DNA from: TMED23 sp913054205
Lineage (GTDB): Bacteria > Pseudomonadota > Alphaproteobacteria > Rhodospirillales > UBA2165
Reading direction: 5' to 3'
DNA: 46,767 bases
Assembly (NCBI GenBank): GCA_046582495.1
Contig: JAYGEG010000167.1
Span: 1-46,767, forward strand
Shown: one piece after another, positions 25,258 through 34,026 of the stretch
How positions within the stretch are numbered: position 1 is the stretch's first letter
Layout of the letters: every line of letters begins with the position of its first letter
The notes under the pieces: model-generated
What the model saw: only the letters and a program-made list of their open reading frames with translations
What the model was told of the DNA's origin: nothing
Databases searched by the model: none
Position numbers and translations under genes: made by a program

Positions 25258-26309
25258 CAAAATCAGCCATCTTATTTGTCGGACAAACGGTTCCGGGTTC
25301 GAGAACATTTCAACGGATAAAAGCATTTCAGAAAATGGGTCACGAGGTCGATGTTATATCCACAAATCTCCCCGGTTCGCGCTATGAGGATAAACCAAGC
25401 TTATTGACCAGATTGCGTTATCGCCTGCGCTATCCTGCAGATAAAGCCGAGGCTGGAGAAAAAATAATCGAACATTTGAAGGCGAGAAAATACGATATTT
25501 TGTGGCTCGAACGTGCGGTTGAAATAGGACCTCAAATTTTAACCGAAGTTAAAAATACCAGCCCTGACACCTGCATAACATGGTACGCCGAAGATAACAT
25601 GATCAATCCATATCATCGCACTCGGCAAGTTGAGGGGGCGATGCCTCTGTATGATCTTTGGGTGACGACTAAATCATTTAATGCGCTACCCGAAGAAGTG
25701 CCGAGGTTTGGTGTCAAAAATATCTTGGTGGTCAATAATTCTTACGATGCAGATCTTCATAGGCCGACGGACCTGGGGGAACAAGATTTGAGCGATTTTG
25801 GCGCGGACATATCTTTTGTCGGAACTTACGAAAGGGAACGCGCGAATAGCTTGATTTATCTAGCCGAGCATGGCCTATCGGTCAGAATCTGGGGAAATGG
25901 TTGGGGCGGTCTTATCGGCAGATCGCCAGAGCTCGTAATTGAAGATCGCCCAGCATATGACGAAGAATACATAAAAGTAATTTGTGCTAGTAAAATAAAT
26001 CTTTGTTTTTTGCGTAAAGAGAACCGCGACTTGCAAACCTGCCGATCGATAGAGATTCCCGCCTGCGGTGGGTTTATGCTACACGAACGCAATGATGAAA
26101 TGACGGGTATTTTTGAAGAAGATGTAGAAGTAGCATATTTCGATAATGATCAAGAATTGTTTGAACAATGTAAAAAATGGATGTTGCTTGATGAAGAACG
26201 ACAAGCGATTGCCGCACGGGGATATAATTGTGTGAATCAAGGCTCGTTTAGTCATACTCAGCGTTTGCAGGAAATACTTGATGCCGTGCAAAGGATCCGT
26301 GCGGTATGA
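25254..26309 (+). CDS. CgeB-like glycosyltransferase
   Basis: This 351-aa protein is unlike its GT4 neighbours and fits the CgeB/group 1_2 type. The diagnostic middle is ADISFVGTYERERANSLIYL followed by VRIWGNGWGG. The late region KINLCFLRKENRDLQTCRSIEIPACGG is where these proteins have S-x-R-x-F/I-E-I-xACGG. The end has DDQELFEQ-like spacing before a helix. Such enzymes probably glycosylate surface glycans or proteins. The ATG overlaps the previous stop (ATGA), and its own stop overlaps the next ATG in the same way. Confidence 0.85.
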   Translation: MTKSAILFVGQTVPGSRTFQRIKAFQKMGHEVDVISTNLPGSRYEDKPSLLTRLRYRLRYPADKAEAGEKIIEHLKARKYDILWLERAVEIGPQILTEVKNTSPDTCITWYAEDNMINPYHRTRQVEGAMPLYDLWVTTKSFNALPEEVPRFGVKNILVVNNSYDADLHRPTDLGEQDLSDFGADISFVGTYERERANSLIYLAEHGLSVRIWGNGWGGLIGRSPELVIEDRPAYDEEYIKVICASKINLCFLRKENRDLQTCRSIEIPACGGFMLHERNDEMTGIFEEDVEVAYFDNDQELFEQCKKWMLLDEERQAIAARGYNCVNQGSFSHTQRLQEILDAVQRIRAV

Positions 26310-27439
26310 GAATTCTTGTAAATGCGTTATCCGCTCGAAAAGGCGGAATTGTGACCTATACCAATAATCTTTTGCGTTCCTTGGAAGCTCGCGGTGTAGA
26401 TGTCACTGTGGCCGCTTCGGAGGAGTTTGAAACCGAATTCGATAGCTCCATCAGACGGCTTAATGTCGCGAAATTCTCACCTTTCAAGAGGTTGCTTTGG
26501 GAACAGACCTTTTGGCGACAATTTGTCAAAAAGTTTGATCCCGACATTCTGTTTTCATCGGCTAATTTTGGTCTTATCAATTGTCCGGTAAAGCAAATTC
26601 TATTGCTAAGAGAAGGCGGATTGTTTGATCCGTTTTATCTCGCGAATATGACAGCCTCACTTGGAGTCAGAAATGGTATTAACCGTTTTTTTCGCCGCAA
26701 ATTAATGCTGATCTCAACGATGTCCGCGGATCAGATTATCACACCAACTCGAGCAATGCGTGATATGGTAGCCCTTTGGCGACCGGAGATCGTTGAAAAA
26801 TGTGCTGTCAATCCATACGGCACCATCAACGAAGTATTTAAACCAGCACCGATTCAGCGTAAATGGAGAGAAGACGGAACCTGCCGATTGATTTACGTCT
26901 CCGTTTATTATCCCCATAAAGTCCCTCACATCGTGTGCCAGGCGACGGATCAATTAAATCGTATAGGCATTAACAGCCACGCAACGATCACGATGGCGCC
27001 AACTGAATTTGATGAAATGCGGGGCAGTGATCTGGATTCTCTCATCGTGAATGATGCAGCGGAGCGCGGCATTGTTTCATTGGGGCATCATAAATATAAA
27101 GATCTACCCGATCTTTATAGATCTCAAGATGTATTTATTTTTCCATCGGTCTCTGAAACATTTGGCCATCCAATGGCCGAAGCAATGAGTAGCGGCTTAC
27201 CCGTTATAGCGGCGGATACACCGGTTAACCGCGAAATCTGTGGTGACGCAGCTTTATATTTCGAGCCCTTTTCGGTTGCTGAATTAACGAATTGCATTCG
27301 GCAATTGGATCAGGATGAAAAGCTGAGGTTGAGTTTGCCGGAAATTGGTCGACAGCGTGCTTTGGAGAAATTTGGCTGGGATGATCACGTCGATCGCCTG
27401 GTTGAAACGATGGAAAAAATGGTGCGTGGTAAGGCCTAA
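26306..27439 (+). CDS. GT4-family glycosyltransferase
   Basis: This 377-aa GT-B enzyme begins MRILVNALSARKGGIVTYTNNLL. The C-domain has CRLIYVSVYYPHKVPHIVCQA and the motif ETFGHPMAEAMSSGLPVIAAD (Ex7E), then GDAALYFEPFSVAEL. Intact motifs suggest an active retaining transferase. The N-half resembles the enzyme at 22973, so they may come from an old duplication and could add similar sugars. The start lies in an ATGA overlap with the CgeB-like gene, and the next gene begins 6 nt after its stop. Confidence 0.88.
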   Translation: MRILVNALSARKGGIVTYTNNLLRSLEARGVDVTVAASEEFETEFDSSIRRLNVAKFSPFKRLLWEQTFWRQFVKKFDPDILFSSANFGLINCPVKQILLLREGGLFDPFYLANMTASLGVRNGINRFFRRKLMLISTMSADQIITPTRAMRDMVALWRPEIVEKCAVNPYGTINEVFKPAPIQRKWREDGTCRLIYVSVYYPHKVPHIVCQATDQLNRIGINSHATITMAPTEFDEMRGSDLDSLIVNDAAERGIVSLGHHKYKDLPDLYRSQDVFIFPSVSETFGHPMAEAMSSGLPVIAADTPVNREICGDAALYFEPFSVAELTNCIRQLDQDEKLRLSLPEIGRQRALEKFGWDDHVDRLVETMEKMVRGKA

Positions 27440-27444
27440 TATTT

Positions 27445-28617
27445 ATGAACGATCAAGAAGCAGACCCGTTAAAAATTGTCATATCGGTACATGGCAGATG
27501 GCACGCATTTGATTTAGCAGATGGCCTACATCAGCGCGGGTATTTAGCGCGATTGCTGACGACCTATCCGGCTTCCGTGGCAGCAAAGTTTTTGCCGATA
27601 GGCGTGCCGATGATGACCGCACCCTGGCTTGAGTTACGCCGCAGAATCTATGATAAATTTCCGATTGGCGGCAAACCTGATCTGGCGATAGCGAAGTCAT
27701 TTGGGAATTTTGCCGCACGGCACGCCATTGGTAAAGTTGATGTGCTGGTCGGCTGGAGTGCTGCAACGCTCGAAGCCATTGAACCTGCACAGTCGGCGGG
27801 CATGAAAGTGGTGATAGAGCGTGGATCAAGCCATATAACCCACCAAACTGAAATTCTCACCGAAGCCTATAGCGAGTTTGGGCTGGCATTTGCCGGAACT
27901 CATCCTGACATAATCGCGAGAGAAGAGCGGGAATATGAGCTTGCCGACGCGATTGCAGTGCCAACGCAGTTCGCCGCCAGCACCTTTCAGGCAAGAGGCA
28001 TTGGCGAGAAGTTGATCATCAATCCCTACGGCGTCGACTTGACCAGATTTTCGCCGCGTGAGGAACATAGTCCGAATCCAAAACTGCGCATTGTATGTGT
28101 TGGTGGTATTGGCATTCGAAAGGGCGTGCCATGGCTTTTACGCGCCTTCAAGGGGCTTTCCGATATCGCCGAGTTGCACCTCATTGGGCCCGTCGAGAAG
28201 GGTTTTAAAAAAGTATTAGCAGAGGAAAATCTAGAAGGCGTCACGGTGAGAGGCGCTATTGCCTCGAATGATTTGCCGGATGAACTTCAGGCTGCCGATA
28301 TCTTTTGCCTACCATCCTTGGAAGAAGGTTTTCCACTGTCATTGCTGCAAGCCATGGCCAGTGGGTTGCCGGTAATCACGACGCCAGAAGCGGGCGCTGA
28401 TGATATCATCGACCAAAATGCGGAAGGAGTGATAGTTGCTTCAAAAGATGTCGCCGCCTTGCACAATGCCCTAAAACATATGGTAGAAGATAGTGATGAC
28501 CGCCGTCAAATGGGTCTTCGCGCGCGCGCGCGCGTAGAGCAAAGTTATAGTTGGGAAGCCTATATCGATCGCGCTATTGCTGCGTATCGAGGATTAATAA
28601 CAAATTCGCCGAATTAA
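27445..28617 (+). CDS. GT4-family glycosyltransferase with Glu-to-Gln change in the Ex7E motif
   Basis: This 390-aa GT-B enzyme has an N-domain opening KIVISVHGRWHAFDLADGL. The C-domain has RIVCVGGIGIRKGVPWLLRAF, LHLIGPVEKGF, DELQAADIFCLPS and EEGFPLSLLQAMASGLPVI. The second Glu of the usual Ex7E motif is Gln here (E-GFPLSLL-Q). This change occurs in some active GT4 enzymes but may alter donor binding. Near the C-terminus, a (CG)7 tract encodes alternating Arg-Ala residues. The stop overlaps the convergent fcl stop by 4 nt. It is the last gene of the plus-strand GT block. Confidence 0.87.
   Translation: MNDQEADPLKIVISVHGRWHAFDLADGLHQRGYLARLLTTYPASVAAKFLPIGVPMMTAPWLELRRRIYDKFPIGGKPDLAIAKSFGNFAARHAIGKVDVLVGWSAATLEAIEPAQSAGMKVVIERGSSHITHQTEILTEAYSEFGLAFAGTHPDIIAREEREYELADAIAVPTQFAASTFQARGIGEKLIINPYGVDLTRFSPREEHSPNPKLRIVCVGGIGIRKGVPWLLRAFKGLSDIAELHLIGPVEKGFKKVLAEENLEGVTVRGAIASNDLPDELQAADIFCLPSLEEGFPLSLLQAMASGLPVITTPEAGADDIIDQNAEGVIVASKDVAALHNALKHMVEDSDDRRQMGLRARARVEQSYSWEAYIDRAIAAYRGLITNSPN
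28519..28532. repeat. (CG)7 dinucleotide tract inside a GT gene
   Basis: Seven CG units lie near the 3' end of the last GT gene and encode Arg-Ala repeats. The frame is intact here. Slippage would shift the last ~30 codons only. Confidence 0.6.
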
Positions 28618-29582
28618 GCGCCGTTATCGAGGAACCATTGATAGGTAGATGCGAGGCCATCTTTTAGGTTGATCGTCGAAGACCAGTTGAGCGCCTTCAT
28701 CCGACTTGGATCTAGTAATTTGCGAGGCGAGCCATCCGGTTTGCTGGTATCAAATTCCAGCTCTCCTTCAAAGCCAACGACGTCGGCTATAATTTGCGCT
28801 AAATCCCCTATTGTGACTTCTTCGCCGGTACCCATATTTATATGGATCGCACCGCTGTAATGTTTGATCAAATGCACCAGCGCATCAGCACAATCATCGA
28901 CATGAAGAAATTCACGGAAGACTTTTCCAGTACCCCAAATAGGTAGGGTCTTGTCGCCATTTGATTTGGCAATATGTGCTTTGTTCATAATTGCCGGAAT
29001 AACGTGACTGCTTTCAAAATCAAAATTGTCGCCCGGTCCGTACATATTGTTGGGCTGAGCCGAGATGTAGTCGCAGCCATATTGTTTGCGATAGGCCTCA
29101 CACATTTTAATGCCGGCTATTTTTGCAATGGCATACCATTCATTGGTTGGTTCCAACGGGCCTGAAAGCAATGCTTCCTCGGCCATCGGCTGTGTCGCTT
29201 CACGCGGATAAATACATGCAGAGCCTAGAAACAAAAGTTTTTCAACATCGTTTTGATGAGAAGCCTGAATGATGTTGGTCTCAATGGCGATGTTGTTATA
29301 AATGAACTCAGCTGGCCGGGTTGAGTTTGCCATGATGCCGCCAACAGTCGCAGCAGCAATGACCACCACATCTGGCTTATTTGCTGCGACCCAGTCATTG
29401 ACGTTTGCTTGATTGATGAGATCAAGTTCCTTGTGGCCAGGCGTGAGAATATTGCATTCTTCTGATTCCAAACGCCGTACCGTGGCGCCGCCGACCATGC
29501 CCGAAGCACCGGCAACCCAAACTTTTTTACCTTTTAATCCAAACGGTTCGGCCAACTTTCCCTCTTCTTTAGTCTCGGCCAT
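28614..29582 (-). CDS. fcl: GDP-L-fucose synthase
   Basis: This 322-aa NAD(P)-dependent epimerase/reductase converts GDP-4-keto-6-deoxymannose to GDP-L-fucose. The Rossmann motif GASGMVG is at 25-31. The family-specific GSACIYP (Ser121, Cys123), the catalytic Tyr150 and Lys154 in WYAIAKIAG, and the SSHVIPA histidine match GDP-fucose synthases. A ~17-residue N-terminal extension precedes the fold. The start follows an AGAGGCG box and overlaps the end of gmd by 14 nt. It acts right after Gmd, so the locus can supply fucose for the glycan. It is the last gene of the minus-strand block wecB-wecC-gmd-fcl. Confidence 0.94.
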   Translation of the reverse strand: MAETKEEGKLAEPFGLKGKKVWVAGASGMVGGATVRRLESEECNILTPGHKELDLINQANVNDWVAANKPDVVVIAAATVGGIMANSTRPAEFIYNNIAIETNIIQASHQNDVEKLLFLGSACIYPREATQPMAEEALLSGPLEPTNEWYAIAKIAGIKMCEAYRKQYGCDYISAQPNNMYGPGDNFDFESSHVIPAIMNKAHIAKSNGDKTLPIWGTGKVFREFLHVDDCADALVHLIKHYSGAIHINMGTGEEVTIGDLAQIIADVVGFEGELEFDTSKPDGSPRKLLDPSRMKALNWSSTINLKDGLASTYQWFLDNGA

Positions 29583-30630
29583 CGTCGCCTCTTTTTAGTA
29601 ACTCCAAATCACTTTTTACCATGTCGCTCACAAGGTCAGAAAAGGGGGTCGTATGCTGCCACCCCAGTATATCTAGCGCCTTAGCAGGATTACCTAACAA
29701 TGTTTCAACCTCGGTCGGTCTGAAATAGCGCGGATCGATTTCAACTAAAACGTCACCGTTTGCCTCATCAATTCCTTGTTCATCGACGCCACTACCTTGC
29801 CAGACAATTTTGCGGTCGATTTCAGCAAAAGATAGTTCGACAAATTCGCGCACGGAATGCTGCTCACCTGTTGCAAGTACATAATCATCCGGCTCATCTT
29901 GTTGTAACATGCGCCACATGCCTTCTACGTAGTCCCGGGCATGGCCCCAATCTCTAAGCGCATCAATGTTACCGAGGTAAAGTTTTTCCTCGCTGCCAAG
30001 ATTCATTGCCGCGACAGCCCGCGTTATCTTGCGGGTCACAAATGTTTCGCCGCGGATCGGACTTTCATGATTAAACAAAATGCCGTTTGAGGCGTGCATG
30101 CCGTAGGCTTCACGGTAATTTACGGTAATCCAATACGCATAAAGTTTGGCTGCTGCGTAGGGGCTTCGTGGATGAAACGGCGTGGTTTCGGTTTGCGGCG
30201 TTTCAACGACTTTACCGTAGAGCTCTGAAGTTGAAGCTTGATAAAATTTCGCTGATTTTTCCAACCCCAATATTCGGATTGCCTCAAGCAGGCGCAGCGC
30301 ACCAATGCCATCTGCATTCGCCGTATATTCTGCGGTGTCGAAACTTACTTGCACATGACTTTGAGCAGCGAGATTATAAATCTCATCCGGTTGAACTGAT
30401 TGCACCAGGCGAATGAGATTTGTTGCATCGGTCATGTCGCCAAAATGCATAAAAAAGTTTGTGCCTTCGATATGCGGATCAGTATAGAGATGATCAACGC
30501 GGCCGGTATTAAATGACGAAGAGCGACGCTTGATGCCATGAACCTCATAGCCTTTAGTAAGCAACAACTCGGCGAGATAGGCTCCATCTTGACCGGTGAT
30601 ACCTGTGATCAATGCTTTTTTCTGGCTCAT
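29569..30630 (-). CDS. gmd: GDP-mannose 4,6-dehydratase
   Basis: This 353-aa short-chain dehydrogenase-type dehydratase removes water from GDP-D-mannose to give the 4-keto-6-deoxy intermediate. The nucleotide motif GITGQDG is at 10-16, followed by the family signature KRRSSSFNTGRVDHLY. The catalytic Thr134, Glu136, Tyr158 and Lys162 (STSELYG, YAAAKLYAYW) and a late NHESPIRGETFVTRKI are all present. The ATG at 30630 is chosen over one 5 codons upstream because GGAAG lies at a good distance. It makes the substrate of Fcl, encoded next on the same strand. Confidence 0.95.
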   Translation of the reverse strand: MSQKKALITGITGQDGAYLAELLLTKGYEVHGIKRRSSSFNTGRVDHLYTDPHIEGTNFFMHFGDMTDATNLIRLVQSVQPDEIYNLAAQSHVQVSFDTAEYTANADGIGALRLLEAIRILGLEKSAKFYQASTSELYGKVVETPQTETTPFHPRSPYAAAKLYAYWITVNYREAYGMHASNGILFNHESPIRGETFVTRKITRAVAAMNLGSEEKLYLGNIDALRDWGHARDYVEGMWRMLQQDEPDDYVLATGEQHSVREFVELSFAEIDRKIVWQGSGVDEQGIDEANGDVLVEIDPRYFRPTEVETLLGNPAKALDILGWQHTTPFSDLVSDMVKSDLELLKRGDDGRD

Positions 30631-30664
30631 AGTTTGATCTTCCAAATCATTGTTTTATTTTTCA

Positions 30665-31933
30665 CTAGCGCCACACACCACGTGTGTCGATGATTTTTTT
30701 TCCGTCCAATACACTTTGATCGACTTCTTTGAATTCGCGGTGATCGGTTAACACGACAATTGTATCCGCATTCCGCAGAGCTTGGTCATATGAACAATAT
30801 TTGGTGTTTTTAAATTTTTTCAAGGAAGAAGGTAGTTCTTTAATATTAGGCTCAACAATTAAGATTTTTCCGTCGTGTTGCGTCGCCAGTTTTTCGACAA
30901 TTTCCATCGCCGGGCTTTCCCTCAAATCATCAATGTCGGCTTTATAAGCGAGGCCCAGACAGGCAATGGCAGATTTGGAGGTGGTGGCATCAAGCGCCTG
31001 CTCGACAACCCAATTTGGCTTTTCATCATTCACGCGCCGGGAAGCTTGAATCAGGGGTGTCTGGTCGCGGGCTGAATCAACGATGAACCACGGATCAACC
31101 GCAATACAATGACCGCCGACGCCAGGGCCTGGTTTTAGAATTTCAACACGAGGATGGAGATTGGCAAGATCAATCATTTCCCAAACATTGATATCCAGAT
31201 TATCGCACACCAGCGACATTTCGTTGGCGAAGGCGATATTGGTATCGCGATAGGCATTTTCGGCGAGCTTTACGAGTTCTGCCGTTTGCGCATTGGTGAG
31301 ATGGCAGGTTCCATTTACAAAAAGACTGTAGAGATCGCGAGCACGTTGGCTGCAAATATCAGAAAGTCCGCCAATGACCCGGTCGTTATCTACAAGCTCA
31401 ATCAATATGCGGCCCGGTAAAACCCGCTCTGGGCTGTGGGCGATAAAAATATCCGGATCATTGTTATCTGGTGCTGGGAAAATTAAATCAGGCCTGGCCG
31501 CGGACAACCAGGTTGCGATTTGCTGGGTCGTGCCAACTGGCGAGGTTGATTCCAAGACAACCAGATTACCTTTCTCCAGCACCGGCGCGAGCGCTTGCGT
31601 TGCTTGTTTAAGATAAGTGAGATCAGGTTTGTTGTCCGCCTTAAAGGGTGTCGGAACAGCGATAATAAAAGCATCGGCGGGTTCAGGAGTGGTTGCGGCG
31701 ACGAGTTTTCCTGAACTCACCGCGCTTCGAACCAATATATCCAAATCGGGTTCAACAATGTGGATATCACCTTTATTTATGATCTCCACTGTTTCAGGGT
31801 TAACATCGATACCCAAAACGTCGATGCCGCGATTTGCCATAATAGCAGCTGTTGGCAGCCCAACATAGCCGAGCCCAATGACTGAAACTTTATTAAACTC
31901 ACCCGGTAATTTGGTTTCGGAATCAGGTGCCAC
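30665..31933 (-). CDS. wecC: UDP-N-acetyl-D-mannosaminuronate (UDP-ManNAc) dehydrogenase
   Basis: This 422-aa enzyme of the UDP-glucose/UDP-ManNAc dehydrogenase family oxidises UDP-ManNAc at C6 to the uronic acid with two NAD+. The Rossmann motif VIGLGYVGLPTA starts near 18. HSPERVLPG, LAENAYRDTNIAFANE and the catalytic Cys276 in GPGVGGHCIAVDPWF follow. The residues around the Cys match WecC rather than Ugd. It starts with GTG preceded by GAGGAG, inside the end of wecB (11-nt overlap), so the two are coupled. Its product is a uronic acid and a likely substrate for amidation. Confidence 0.93.
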   Translation of the reverse strand: MAPDSETKLPGEFNKVSVIGLGYVGLPTAAIMANRGIDVLGIDVNPETVEIINKGDIHIVEPDLDILVRSAVSSGKLVAATTPEPADAFIIAVPTPFKADNKPDLTYLKQATQALAPVLEKGNLVVLESTSPVGTTQQIATWLSAARPDLIFPAPDNNDPDIFIAHSPERVLPGRILIELVDNDRVIGGLSDICSQRARDLYSLFVNGTCHLTNAQTAELVKLAENAYRDTNIAFANEMSLVCDNLDINVWEMIDLANLHPRVEILKPGPGVGGHCIAVDPWFIVDSARDQTPLIQASRRVNDEKPNWVVEQALDATTSKSAIACLGLAYKADIDDLRESPAMEIVEKLATQHDGKILIVEPNIKELPSSLKKFKNTKYCSYDQALRNADTIVVLTDHREFKEVDQSVLDGKKIIDTRGVWR

Positions 31934-33041
31934 GCAACAGCTCCTCTACAATTCTGCCGCTCGCTTTGCCATCACCGTAGGGGTTATGGGCTTTCGACAT
32001 TTCCTGGTATGCGGTTTCATTTTCAAGTAAATGCATAGCCTCTTCTACTATTTTCCGTTCATCCGTGCCAACAAGTTTGACTGTCCCTGCATCAACTGCT
32101 TCCGGGCGTTCCGTGACATCGCGCATCACCAGGACGGGCTTACCAAGCGAAGGCGCTTCTTCCTGTATACCGCCAGAATCGGTGATGATAAAATGTGCTG
32201 CTTTCATTAGATAGACAAATGGCAGGTAATCCAGCGGTGGGATCAAATAAATGTTGGCATGATTGCCGAGGAGCCGATTGACGGGCTCCTGGACATTCGG
32301 GTTGAGATGGACGGGGTAAATGATTTGGACATCATCACGGTCGGCAAGTTTTGCGAGTGCGCGACAAATATTCTCAAATCCGTCGCCAAAATTCTCACGG
32401 CGATGACCCGTGACAAGTATAAGTTTACGTGCAGCATCCAACTCGGGAAGGTTTTTCGCCGCTTTTTCCGATATAGCGCTGTCACCATCAAGCCGATCAC
32501 TAATTTGCAGCAAGGCATCGATAACCGTGTTGCCGGTGACGGATATACCCGATTGAGGGGCACCGCAGGCAAGTAGATTTTGCTCCGCCGATTTTGTCGG
32601 CGCGAAATGTAGATCACATATTGTATCGGTGAGCCGCCTGTTCATTTCCTCCGGCCAAGGGGCATAGATATCGCCGGTGCGCAATCCAGCTTCAACATGA
32701 CCAACAGGAATTTTCTGATAGAAGGCGGCCAGTGAGGCCGCGAAACTGGTTGTCGTATCGCCATGAACCAGAACCCTATCTGGCTGACACTCGTTTAAAA
32801 CTGTTTCAAGACCCTGAAGCGCCGCGGTTGTAATGTGCATCAGACCCTGGTTCTCAGCCATAATATCCAGATCATAGGCAGGGTTGATGGCAAAAAGAGC
32901 GAGCACCTGATCCAGCATGTCACGATGCTGAGCCGTCACGCATACCAATGATTCAATGTTTTCTTCTGCCTCAAGGGCCATTACAACCGGTGCCATTTTT
33001 ATGGCTTCGGGGCGGGTGCCAAATATTGATAAAATTTTCAC
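31923..33041 (-). CDS. wecB: UDP-N-acetylglucosamine 2-epimerase (non-hydrolysing)
   Basis: This 372-aa epimerase converts UDP-GlcNAc to UDP-ManNAc. Family signatures are FGTRPEAIKMAPVV at the start, VHGDTTTSFAASLAAFY, GHVEAGLRTGD, EEMNRRLTD, TGHRRENFG, YPVHLNPNV and TDSGGIQEEAPSLGKPVLV. Length and motifs are standard. The GTG at 33041 is preferred to a TTG one codon earlier because E. coli WecB begins the same way, and CAGGGA lies upstream. It is the first gene of the minus-strand sugar-nucleotide block. Upstream lies a 232-bp gap shared with the PDZ gene. Confidence 0.94.
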   Translation of the reverse strand: MKILSIFGTRPEAIKMAPVVMALEAEENIESLVCVTAQHRDMLDQVLALFAINPAYDLDIMAENQGLMHITTAALQGLETVLNECQPDRVLVHGDTTTSFAASLAAFYQKIPVGHVEAGLRTGDIYAPWPEEMNRRLTDTICDLHFAPTKSAEQNLLACGAPQSGISVTGNTVIDALLQISDRLDGDSAISEKAAKNLPELDAARKLILVTGHRRENFGDGFENICRALAKLADRDDVQIIYPVHLNPNVQEPVNRLLGNHANIYLIPPLDYLPFVYLMKAAHFIITDSGGIQEEAPSLGKPVLVMRDVTERPEAVDAGTVKLVGTDERKIVEEAMHLLENETAYQEMSKAHNPYGDGKASGRIVEELLRGT

Positions 33042-33273
33042 CAAATATCCCTGCTAAATATAGGCCTCCGAGGGGTAAATATTAGTCTCTCAGAAGCTTG
33101 TCAGTAGATTGAATAAAGCGCTCCAGGCCCCTTCGCAAGGGCCTATATATTTGAAAAGCCTTTGAATCATCACTATTTTTTCATAAAAGTTCTATTGTTC
33201 GACTAAATGTAAGTCGTTACTGTTTGATCCGGTCGTCAAAATTTGGCCGTTATTTGTTGAAAAAGTTATATCT
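33042..33273. other. Divergent intergenic region between wecB and the PDZ gene
   Basis: This gap must hold promoters for wecB (minus) and the PDZ gene (plus). AGGCCC (33125-33130) and GGGCCT (33139-33144) form a GC-rich 6-bp inverted repeat around a CTTCGCAA loop, extendable to 8 bp with a bulge. No T-tract follows. No clear -35/-10 pair was recognised, and no ORF of note is seen. Confidence 0.35.
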
Positions 33274-34006
33274 ATGAAATTTCAGGTGTTGAATCATTCT
33301 AGATTACGGGCGGTGGTGCTGACGACTGCAATTGTTGGCCTGCTCGCTTTGTGGGCTGTGCCAGCGGCAGCTGAAACCGGCTTTATGGGCCTTGAAGTTC
33401 AAGGTTTTGATAAAAAAGTCGCCAAAATTTTGGGCCAGAATAATCAATCTGGCGTTTTGGTTAAGAACGTGGCGATGGGAGAAGCCGGGGCAATCGCTGG
33501 ATTTCGGCGCGGCGATCTAATCGTCAAACTTAACGGATCAAAGATCAAAAATTTTGAGTCTTTGCTCAAGGTCGTTCTTCGATCTAAACCGCGTCAGAAA
33601 ATGCCTGTCGAGGTTTTGCGAAATGGCCGAAAAGTGAAATTGACCCTGGTAACCGGCACCCGCCCACCGGCCTGGAAAGTAAATAAGGGATCTTTTGCCA
33701 ATTATCCAAGTATCCAAGTATCGGCATTACGATTGCAGCGATCACCAAAAAAGTAAGGGCGCGCTTTGCTCTGCGTTGGATAGCCTGGGCGTCGTGGTGA
33801 CGCTGGTGGATAAACAAAGTAAAGTTGTTGCCACGGGGCTTAAGCCGGGGGATGTAATTGTTCAGGCAAATCTCAAGGAAATCTGGTTGCCCAAGCAACT
33901 CACAAATATAATTACGGCAGCTAAAAATGGGAAAAAATCAGAGATATTGATCTTGATAGAAAGCCCGCAAGGCTTTCGATATTCCCTACTTCCTCTAAAG
34001 AAATAA
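33274..34006 (+). pseudogene. Exported tandem-PDZ protein gene disrupted by two frameshifts
   Basis: The first frame (33274-33756) encodes a signal peptide (hydrophobic core AIVGLLALWAV, likely cut at AAA-ET) and a first PDZ domain, with GFRRGDLIVKLNG, before it stops early. An exact 8-bp tandem duplication at 33704-33719 shifts the frame. Removing one copy restores NYPSIGITIAAITKKVRARFAL, the normal start of a second DegP-like PDZ. A further one-base loss between about 33763 and 33779 then leads into DSLGVVVTLVDKQSKV and GLKPGDVIVQANLKEI, ending at 34006. With both repairs the length is exactly 242 codons. No protease domain is present, so it would have been a periplasmic PDZ adaptor. Sequencing or assembly error is the alternative. 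Confidence 0.8.
33704..33719. repeat. 8-bp tandem duplication (ATCCAAGT x2) causing a frameshift
   Basis: Two exact head-to-tail copies of ATCCAAGT lie at 33704-33711 and 33712-33719. Deleting one unit keeps the reading frame of the first PDZ domain open into a typical PDZ sequence, so the duplication explains the early stop. Confidence 0.85.
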
Positions 34007-34026
34007 GTACCGAATAGAATTAGCGC

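Noticed and set aside
28519..28532. (CG)7 as a phase-variation switch
   Set aside because: It is short, near the 3' end and in an intact frame. Slippage would change only the last ~30 residues.
33125..33144. GC-rich hairpin as a terminator
   Set aside because: It lies between two divergent start codons where no transcript should end, and no T-run follows.
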